From Pseudomonas pergaminensis (lineage in GTDB: Bacteria > Pseudomonadota > Gammaproteobacteria > Pseudomonadales > Pseudomonadaceae), in NCBI RefSeq assembly GCF_024112395.2, contig NZ_CP078013.2:2542001-2606000 (forward strand): a stretch of 64,000 bases of DNA. The letters are read 5' to 3'. The position numbers and the translations under genes are program-made. The notes beneath the pieces are model-generated. The model was not told the DNA's origin and searched no databases. It worked only from the letters and a program-made list of their open reading frames with translations. Positions 57,780 through 64,000 of the stretch are shown here, piece after piece; within the stretch, counting starts at the first letter, position 1, and each line of letters starts with the position of its first letter.

Positions 57780-60002
57780 ATGCAATCAACACCCGCAACA
57801 GCGTCGCATAACAGCGAAGAAACTGATCTGGATTTCATGATGTTGTTGGGCACATTGCTCGATCACAAGTGGCTGATCGGTGGCATCAGTATCGTCTTTA
57901 TGGCGCTGGGTGTGGCTTATGCCGTGTTGACGCCTCCGGTCTATCAAGCCACCGCACTGATTCAGGTCGAACCGAAAAAAGGCGACATGCTCGGCTTCTC
58001 CGATGTCGGCAGTCTGCTCGGCAAGGAGTCGCCCACGGTCACGGAGGTCGAGTTGATCCGCTCACGGATCACCGTTGGCACTGCCGTCGATAACCTGAAC
58101 TTGGATCTTGAGGTGAAGCCCAGGCGCTTCCCGTTGATCGGTGATTTCATGGCGCGTCGCTTCAAGCCGACGCGGGCCCATGAGGTGGCGAGCCCCTGGC
58201 TCGGCCTCGACAGTTACGGTTGGGGTGGCGAGGCCCTGACGTTTTCGCGGTTACGCCTTCCGGCCGACTTGCTGGGCCAGGAACTGACCTTGACTGCCGG
58301 TAGTGGCAGCACCTTTACCCTGTCGGACCAGGACCAAAACGTTTTGCTGACGGGGCAGGTGGGTCGCTTCTATGAAAGCAGTGGCCTCCAGCTGCAGGTC
58401 GAAACGCTGGATGCCAACCCTGGCGCGCAATTCAGCGTTGTGCGTTGGCCACGCCTCACCAGCATTCTGCGCTATCAGAAGCTGCTGGATGTGGCGGAGC
58501 GCGGCAAGGAGTCGGGGATCATTGGCCTGGCGCTGGAAAGCACGCGGCCCGAGGCGGCCATTCAGGTACTCAATGAGGTCGCCCGTATCTATGTACGCCA
58601 GAACATTGAGCGCACCTCCGCCGAGGCGGCCCAGAGCCTGGCGTTCCTCAAAGACCAATTGCCCCAGGTGCGCAAGGATGTCGAGCAGGCTGAGACGGCG
58701 CTGAACCAGTTTCAGATCCGCAACAAAACCATCGACATCAGCCTTGAGGCCAAGGCCATTCTTGACCAGATCGTGGCGCTGGATGCGAGCATTTCCGAGC
58801 TCAAGATGCAGCAGGCCGAGATCGAGCGAAAGTTCACCCCCCAGCACCCGGTGTACCGCGCGCTCCTGACGCAACTGGCAGAACTCACGGCCCGCCAGAG
58901 CGAGCTGGCCAAGAAGGTCGAAAGCCTGCCGACCACCCAGCAAGAGTTGTTGAGCCTGACGCGCGACCTGAAAGTCAGCACCGAGATCTACACGCAACTG
59001 CTCAACAAGTATCAGGAGTTGGACGTGATGCGCGCCGGCACGGTCGGTAACGTGCGCTTGATCGATACCGCCGATGTCGACCTGAGGAACCCGGTCAGGC
59101 CGCAGAAAGCGTTGATTGTTGTGATCGCCACGCTGCTCGGTGCCTTTGTGGCAGTCGCGCTGGTGCTGTTTCGCAAGGCGCTCAATCGGGGCGTGTCCAA
59201 CCCCAACGAGTTGGAAAAACTCGGCTTGCCGGTGTATGCGGCCATTCCGTTCAGTGCCATCCAGAAGGACATGGACCAGAAGCTCTTTCGCAGCAACAAG
59301 GTGGGCTCCACACAGTTGCTGGCCCTCAGCAACCCAACGGACCTGGCCATTGAAGGGCTGCGCAGCCTGCGCACGAGTCTGCATTTCGCCATGTTGGAAG
59401 CGGGCAACAACCGCTTGATGATCTCCGGGCCGAGCCCGCAGGTGGGCAAGACATTCGTCTCGGCGAACCTGGCCGCTGTGGTCGCGCATTCGGGGCAGCG
59501 TGTGTTGTTGGTGGACGTGGACATGCGCAAGGGTTACTTGCACAAAGTCTTTGGTGTTGCGGCAGAAAACGGTCTTTCCGACCTGCTCGCCAAACACTGC
59601 GAGCTCGGCACAGCGATCCATACCACGGAGGTCGAGAACCTTCACGTCCTCAGCCGTGGGCGGATCCCGCCGAACCCATCGGAACTGCTGATGCACGCCA
59701 ACTTCAGCGAATTCCTGGACCAGGTCAGCGCGCTGTACGACCTGGTGATTCTGGATACACCGCCATTTCTGGCGGTCACCGATGCAACCATCGTCGGGCG
59801 CCAGTCCGGCACCAATCTGATCGTGGCCCGTTTCGAATTGAACTCTGTGCGCGAGGTGGAGCTGACGATGCGTCGCTATCAACAGAACGGCATTGAACTC
59901 AAAGGCGCGATTTTCAACGGTATCGAGAAGCGCTCATCCGCCAAATACGGATACGGCGCCTACAGCTATTACCACTACGAGTACACGTCAGACAGCGTTT
60001 GA
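57780..60002 (+). CDS. wzc: Wzc-type tyrosine autokinase and polysaccharide co-polymerase
   Basis: This 740-residue inner-membrane protein has two membrane helices (about 31-52 and 443-463) enclosing a large periplasmic Wzz-type domain with coiled coils, and a cytoplasmic BY-kinase domain. Walker A is GPSPQVGKT (about 550), Walker A' is [10 protein letters not shown] (about 575) and Walker B is LVILDTPP (about 653). The tail [18 protein letters not shown] holds seven tyrosines for autophosphorylation. It controls chain length and export of a Wzx/Wzy-type polysaccharide. No Wza-type outer-membrane gene is seen in the window. Confidence 0.93.
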   Translation: MQSTPATASHNSEETDLDFMMLLGTLLDHKWLIGGISIVFMALGVAYAVLTPPVYQATALIQVEPKKGDMLGFSDVGSLLGKESPTVTEVELIRSRITVGTAVDNLNLDLEVKPRRFPLIGDFMARRFKPTRAHEVASPWLGLDSYGWGGEALTFSRLRLPADLLGQELTLTAGSGSTFTLSDQDQNVLLTGQVGRFYESSGLQLQVETLDANPGAQFSVVRWPRLTSILRYQKLLDVAERGKESGIIGLALESTRPEAAIQVLNEVARIYVRQNIERTSAEAAQSLAFLKDQLPQVRKDVEQAETALNQFQIRNKTIDISLEAKAILDQIVALDASISELKMQQAEIERKFTPQHPVYRALLTQLAELTARQSELAKKVESLPTTQQELLSLTRDLKVSTEIYTQLLNKYQELDVMRAGTVGNVRLIDTADVDLRNPVRPQKALIVVIATLLGAFVAVALVLFRKALNRGVSNPNELEKLGLPVYAAIPFSAIQKDMDQKLFRSNKVGSTQLLALSNPTDLAIEGLRSLRTSLHFAMLEAGNNRLMISGPSPQVGKTFVSANLAAVVAHSGQRVLLVDVDMRKGYLHKVFGVAAENGLSDLLAKHCELGTAIHTTEVENLHVLSRGRIPPNPSELLMHANFSEFLDQVSALYDLVILDTPPFLAVTDATIVGRQSGTNLIVARFELNSVREVELTMRRYQQNGIELKGAIFNGIEKRSSAKYGYGAYSYYHYEYTSDSV

Positions 60003-60075
60003 TCCTGGACGCCAGGCATTTGAAGTCCAACGCGCAGCACGTCTACCACTGGCCGCAGGTTCAACGAGAAACGCT

Positions 60076-61413
60076 ATGAAAGTCACAGTTTTTGGCATTG
60101 GTTATGTAGGGCTGGTCCAGGGCGCCGTTCTTGCCGAAGTCGGCCACGATGTGCTGTGTGTCGATATTGATGCGCAGCGGGTTGAGCGTCTCAAACAGGG
60201 GCATATCCCGATCTACGAGCCAGGCCTGGAAGCTCTTGTCAGGGAAAATCATGCGGCCGGCCGCTTGAATTTCACCACCGACGCCGTGGCTGCAGTCAAG
60301 CATGGTGAAGTGCAGTTTATCGCGGTGGGGACACCGCCAGATGAAGACGGCTCGGCCGACTTGAAGTACGTGCTGGCGGTGGCCGAGACCATTGGACAGC
60401 ACATGCTGGCCCCGCTGACCATCATCGACAAATCCACCGTTCCCGTGGGCACCGCCGACAAGGTCAGTGCACGGGTGGCTGCCATGCTCGCGCTGCGTGA
60501 GCGCACCGACCTGGCCTTCGACATGGTGTCCAACCCGGAGTTTCTCAAGGAAGGCTCTGCGGTGGCTGATTGCATCCGGCCGGACCGCATTGTCATCGGC
60601 ACCGCCAGCCGGCATGCGGAGGCGGTGATGCGCGAGCTTTACGCGCCGTTCAACCGCAACCACGAAAAAATCATCGTGATGGATGTGCGCAGCGCCGAGT
60701 TGACCAAATATGCTGCCAATTGCCTGCTCGCCACCAAGATCAGCTTCATGAACGAAATGGCCAACCTGGCCGAGAGACTGGGGGCCGACATCGAGATGGT
60801 GCGTCAGGGCATCGGGTCCGACCCGCGTATCGGCTATCACTTTCTGTACGCAGGCGTGGGGTATGGCGGGTCGTGTTTCCCCAAGGATGTCCAGGCCTTG
60901 ATCCAGACCGCCGAGACCCTCGACTTCGATGCCACGCTGCTCAAGGCCGTGGAGCGACGCAATGCCGAACAGAAAAACAGCCTATTCAACAAACTGTCCG
61001 CGCACTTCAACGCGCAACTGGCGGGCAAGACTTTCGCGCTCTGGGGGCTCAGTTTCAAACCCAATACCGATGACATGCGCGAAGCCCCTAGCCGCGTGTT
61101 GATGGAGGCCTTGTGGCGTGCCGGGGCAAACGTGCAGGCCTTTGATCCGGAATCGATGGAAGAAACCCAGCGTCTCTATGGCGACCGCGAAGACCTGCGC
61201 CTGTGCGGTACCAAGGAAGCCTGCCTGAAAGGCGCCGATGCCTTGCTGATCGTCACGGAGTGGCAGGTCTTCAAGGCACCGGACTTCACGGTGATCAAAC
61301 AGCAGCTCAAGCAACCGCTGATCTTTGACGGACGCAACCTGTTCGACCCCGTCAGTGTGCAGAAGAAAGGTATTCACTACGTATCCGTTGGGCGACCTCT
61401 CAACCCGGTATAG
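60076..61413 (+). CDS. ugd: UDP-glucose 6-dehydrogenase
   Basis: This 445-residue cytoplasmic enzyme makes UDP-glucuronate from UDP-glucose with two NAD. It has the Rossmann start [20 protein letters not shown], the central helix region and the catalytic Cys in GGSCFPKD (about residue 260). ATG 60076 gives the usual [13 protein letters not shown]; the frame continues upstream past wzc's end, but this start aligns with the family. It supplies a uronic acid precursor, so the polysaccharide probably contains glucuronate or a sugar derived from it. Confidence 0.94.
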   Translation: MKVTVFGIGYVGLVQGAVLAEVGHDVLCVDIDAQRVERLKQGHIPIYEPGLEALVRENHAAGRLNFTTDAVAAVKHGEVQFIAVGTPPDEDGSADLKYVLAVAETIGQHMLAPLTIIDKSTVPVGTADKVSARVAAMLALRERTDLAFDMVSNPEFLKEGSAVADCIRPDRIVIGTASRHAEAVMRELYAPFNRNHEKIIVMDVRSAELTKYAANCLLATKISFMNEMANLAERLGADIEMVRQGIGSDPRIGYHFLYAGVGYGGSCFPKDVQALIQTAETLDFDATLLKAVERRNAEQKNSLFNKLSAHFNAQLAGKTFALWGLSFKPNTDDMREAPSRVLMEALWRAGANVQAFDPESMEETQRLYGDREDLRLCGTKEACLKGADALLIVTEWQVFKAPDFTVIKQQLKQPLIFDGRNLFDPVSVQKKGIHYVSVGRPLNPV

Positions 61414-61421
61414 GTCTTCCC

Positions 61422-62723
61422 ATGAGTGTGCTTAAAAGAATCGTCAGCGGCATTGGCGCCAATTCGTTTGGCCAGGTGGTAAACCTGCTGATCCAGGTGG
61501 TGAGTGTGCCGGTGCTGATTGCCAGTTGGGGCTTTGGCGCCTACAGCGAATGGGTGGTGCTGTCTGCGATTCCGACCTACCTGGCGCTGTCTGACCTGGG
61601 TGTGACCACGGCGGCATCGAGCAAGGTCGTGATCTGGCACGAGCGCGGACGGTTGCAGGTCGCGAGTGCGGTGTACAGCACCAGCTTTGCGTTTCTATCC
61701 CTGGCGGGACTCAGTGTGCTGTTGCTGACCCTGGGCGCCCTGGCGTTGTTTGACCTGTTCAGCTTGCTCAACCTCCAGTCGATCAAGAGCGGCGACGGGG
61801 TGCTGATTCTCTCGGCGTTGACCGGCTACTCGCTGCTTTGCCTGTTTACCAACATGATTTCGATCCGCTACCGGGCCAATAAGGCCTTGCCGTTGTCGGC
61901 ATTCATCATGAACGTCATCCGCATGCTGGAATGGTCGGCTGCGTTGCTGTGCGCTTACCTGAGCCACAGCCTGGTCGCCACCAGCCTGGTGCTGTTGGCC
62001 GTGCGCGCGACGGGCATCGTCAGCAAGAACCTGATCGCCAACCGGTTGGGGATTGCCTTGTGTTTCAACGTTTCTGCGATCGGCAGGCGGGCATTTGTGA
62101 CGTTGATCAAACCGTCACTGGCTTCGCTGGCCTTTCCGATTGGCCTGGCGTTGAACGTGCAGGGGCTGATCATTCTGTTGTCGGTGCTGCTGTCTCCGGC
62201 GCACGCGGCGATATTCGGTTTGTACCGCACGATTTCCAGGGTGTTGGTGCAGTTCTCGACCGTGGTGAACCAATCCCTATGGCCGGAGATTTCATATGCG
62301 TTCTCCATCGGTGACAACCAACTGGTCCGCAAAATGATCCGCTATGCCTTGCGGTTCTCGCTGCCCATCGCCTGTGTGCTAGGCGCGCTGATGGTGATAT
62401 TCGGCGGGACGATCTTTGATGTGTGGTCGGGCCGCAAAGACGATTATTCCTCCAGCATCATGCTGGTGCTGATCATCGGTGCGCTGACCCACGTGGCCTG
62501 GCAGGTGTATTGGGTGGCGCTGATGGCCACCGCATCCTATTCGTCGTTTGCCGTGGTGTTCATGCTGGTATCGGTCGCCAGCAGTCTGGCGGTGTTCTAC
62601 CTGGCACCGGACTATGGCCTGCTCGGTGTCTGCTATGTGTTGGTGGCCACCGAAGTCGTCCTGTTCTGCTTTGCCAGGCGCGGTTTCCATCGTCTTGAAC
62701 TGAGGATGGCCCGTGCTGATTAA
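61422..62723 (+). CDS. Wzx-type polysaccharide flippase
   Basis: This 433-residue integral membrane protein has about 12 hydrophobic helices and the look of the oligosaccharide flippase/MVF-like family (GANSFGQVVNLLIQVVSVPV near the start). It would move lipid-linked repeat units across the inner membrane. It follows ugd after eight bases and overlaps the acyltransferase start by 11 bases. Confidence 0.87.
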   Translation: MSVLKRIVSGIGANSFGQVVNLLIQVVSVPVLIASWGFGAYSEWVVLSAIPTYLALSDLGVTTAASSKVVIWHERGRLQVASAVYSTSFAFLSLAGLSVLLLTLGALALFDLFSLLNLQSIKSGDGVLILSALTGYSLLCLFTNMISIRYRANKALPLSAFIMNVIRMLEWSAALLCAYLSHSLVATSLVLLAVRATGIVSKNLIANRLGIALCFNVSAIGRRAFVTLIKPSLASLAFPIGLALNVQGLIILLSVLLSPAHAAIFGLYRTISRVLVQFSTVVNQSLWPEISYAFSIGDNQLVRKMIRYALRFSLPIACVLGALMVIFGGTIFDVWSGRKDDYSSSIMLVLIIGALTHVAWQVYWVALMATASYSSFAVVFMLVSVASSLAVFYLAPDYGLLGVCYVLVATEVVLFCFARRGFHRLELRMARAD

Positions 62724-63306
62724 TCACCTGATCCGCCATCGATTGAAAGTCAGCCTGCTGACGCCTGAGGGGCTCAAGTACCTGGCCAAGCGCGTGCTGT
62801 TGCTGGGCCGCTTGCTCAAGGCCGATCGCCGCCAGCGCACGTTGCGCCGACAGGGGGCCAGCCTGGCTCCGCTGGTGATGATCAATGCCGTGGAATTCGA
62901 AGGCTCCATCGCGTGTTTCAGCGTGGGCACCGGCAGCTTTATCGGCAAGCGCACCTTTATCCAATTGCACGCCGCCGTCCGTGTGGGCGCCCATGTGGCG
63001 ATCAATGAAGGCGTGCGTATTCTCACGGGTACCCATGGCCTGGATGATCCTGCCTGGCGCTTGAAAGTCGCCCCGGTGGTGATCGGCGACTACGCCTGGG
63101 TCGCCACCGACGCGATCATCCTGCCGGGCGTGACGATCGGTGAAGGTGCCGTCGTCGGTGCCGGCAGTGTGGTTGGGCGCAATGTGGCGCCGTACAGCGT
63201 GGTAGCGGGCAATCCGGCACGGGTCATCAGGTCGCGTGGTGCGCATGCGTTTACCTACAGCCCGGTCCGCTCAAGTGCCGTCGTCGAAGCCTGGATGGGT
63301 AAATAA
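62713..63306 (+). CDS. Hexapeptide-repeat (left-handed beta-helix) acyltransferase
   Basis: This 197-residue protein has isoleucine-patch repeats from about residue 70 to 170 (IGKRTFIQLHAAVRVGAHVA, VIGDYAWVATDAIILPGVTI, GEGAVVGAGSVVGRNVAPYS) and ends with the usual VVAGNPARVI. It probably O-acetylates a sugar of the repeat unit or of the polymer. The start is a GTG inside the end of the flippase gene. Confidence 0.88.
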   Translation: MLINHLIRHRLKVSLLTPEGLKYLAKRVLLLGRLLKADRRQRTLRRQGASLAPLVMINAVEFEGSIACFSVGTGSFIGKRTFIQLHAAVRVGAHVAINEGVRILTGTHGLDDPAWRLKVAPVVIGDYAWVATDAIILPGVTIGEGAVVGAGSVVGRNVAPYSVVAGNPARVIRSRGAHAFTYSPVRSSAVVEAWMGK

Positions 63307-63307
63307 G

Positions 63308-64000
63308 ATGATTCTGGTCGCTCATCCCGTTGGTAATCAGAATGTCCGCGCGTTGCTGCGCGCGTTGAATCAACGGCAGTTGCTGCACTCGTTCCATACC
63401 TCGCTGGCACTGCATAAGGGGTCGTTCCTCTGCCGTCTGCCGGTGGTGGGCAAGGAGTGCCTGCGGCGTACGTTCGATCAGGTCGATGGCGCGTTGCTGC
63501 ATAGTTACCCGCGTTATGACGTGCCGCGTGTGATCTGCGACAAACTGAAGTGGTATCGCCTGACACGCCGCAACACCGGCATCTTCTGCCCGGAAAACGT
63601 CTACAACCACATTGACCAGGCCAGCGCCGGTTTCCTCTACAACACCCCGCGCAAACCCAGCCAGGTGTACGGCTATGACGGCAAGTGCCTGGGCTTGTTC
63701 AGCGCCGCCCGCGACATCGGCGACATCACCCTCAATTATGAGGCGGCCTTCGGCTCCATCGCCTACGCCTGCAGGATGCTTGAGCATGAGCGCGAGGCCA
63801 ACCCTGCCTGGCGTGCCAGCATTCCCGATATCAGCGATGACACCATGCGCAAACAGACGGCCGAGTTGGCCTTGGCAGACCGGATCATAGTGGCGAGTAC
63901 CTTTGCCAAGCGCACCCTGGGTGAGCACGGCGTTGCGCCAGGCAAGGTTGCGATCACGCCCTATGGCGCGCCGGCGCCGATGGTGCGTCATGAAGCAAGC
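63308..64000 (+). CDS. Glycosyltransferase, GT4-like (3' end outside window)
   Basis: The frame starts with ATG 63308 (MILVAHPVGNQNVRALLRAL) directly after the acyltransferase and is open to the right edge, giving 231 residues. The N-terminal GT-B half is seen, ending with ADRIIVASTFAKRTLGEHGV and VAITPYGAP, which is typical for family 4 transferases before the nucleotide-sugar domain. The donor and linkage are unknown. Confidence 0.82.
   Translation, partial: MILVAHPVGNQNVRALLRALNQRQLLHSFHTSLALHKGSFLCRLPVVGKECLRRTFDQVDGALLHSYPRYDVPRVICDKLKWYRLTRRNTGIFCPENVYNHIDQASAGFLYNTPRKPSQVYGYDGKCLGLFSAARDIGDITLNYEAAFGSIAYACRMLEHEREANPAWRASIPDISDDTMRKQTAELALADRIIVASTFAKRTLGEHGVAPGKVAITPYGAPAPMVRHEAS

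Overview
The window looks like a chromosome segment of a fluorescent Pseudomonas (P. fluorescens group). The evidence is high GC with Pseudomonas codon use, many paired REP sequences (REPINs) between genes, an mdeA/mdeR methionine gamma-lyase locus, and a viscosin-family lipopeptide locus followed by macAB and a LuxR-type regulator. This assignment is inferred from gene content only. I saw no tRNA, rRNA, CRISPR array, insertion-sequence transposase or phage gene.

Layout. (1) 1-27.6 kb: two large non-ribosomal peptide synthetases, the first cut by the left edge. They hold seven adenylation modules whose specificity residues read Thr-Val-Leu-Ser | Leu-Ser-Ile. This matches residues 3-9 of the viscosin/WLIP/massetolide lipopeptides. 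Six of the seven condensation domains carry dual condensation/epimerisation signatures, although the first is only partly visible and is placed by similarity. A tandem thioesterase ends the line, followed by the MacAB exporter and a LuxR regulator. (2) 27.7-29.5 kb: divergent mdeA (methionine gamma-lyase) and mdeR (Lrp family). (3) 30.4-36.5 kb: a monooxygenase-domain membrane protein, an amidohydrolase and an isochorismatase-family hydrolase in one operon; then a LysR regulator, and an AraC regulator coupled to a degenerate GGDEF membrane protein. (4) 36.9-43.4 kb: a TonB-dependent receptor, a secreted beta-propeller phytase and a private ExbB/ExbD/TonB set, apparently a self-contained phytate-use system. 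(5) 43.5-55.4 kb: an organosulfur region with a 2-hydroxyacid dehydrogenase, a DszC/SfnB-like flavoenzyme, a peroxiredoxin-like protein, an FMN monooxygenase, a sulfonate-type binding protein, a four-domain rhodanese, a 3-mercaptopropionate-type thiol dioxygenase, a CysB-like regulator, a class II aldolase and an SsuD-like monooxygenase. (6) 55.7-64 kb: a PAP2-like membrane protein, two small unknown proteins, and the start of a Wzx-type exopolysaccharide cluster (Wzb phosphatase, Wzc kinase, Ugd, Wzx flippase, hexapeptide acyltransferase and a glycosyltransferase cut by the right edge).

The least explained items are non-coding. Three long inverted-repeat elements have GTACATATCCGTT termini and each contains a REPIN. 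One of them separates the lipopeptide synthetase from macA. A six-unit tandem REP array lies at 53.4-53.8 kb. The two sulfur-monooxygenase-linked transcription units at 48.7 and 55.4 kb share an upstream region with two conserved blocks at matching distances, a candidate sulfur-responsive control element. Most very long open frames antisense to the synthetases are GC-rich shadows and are left out.
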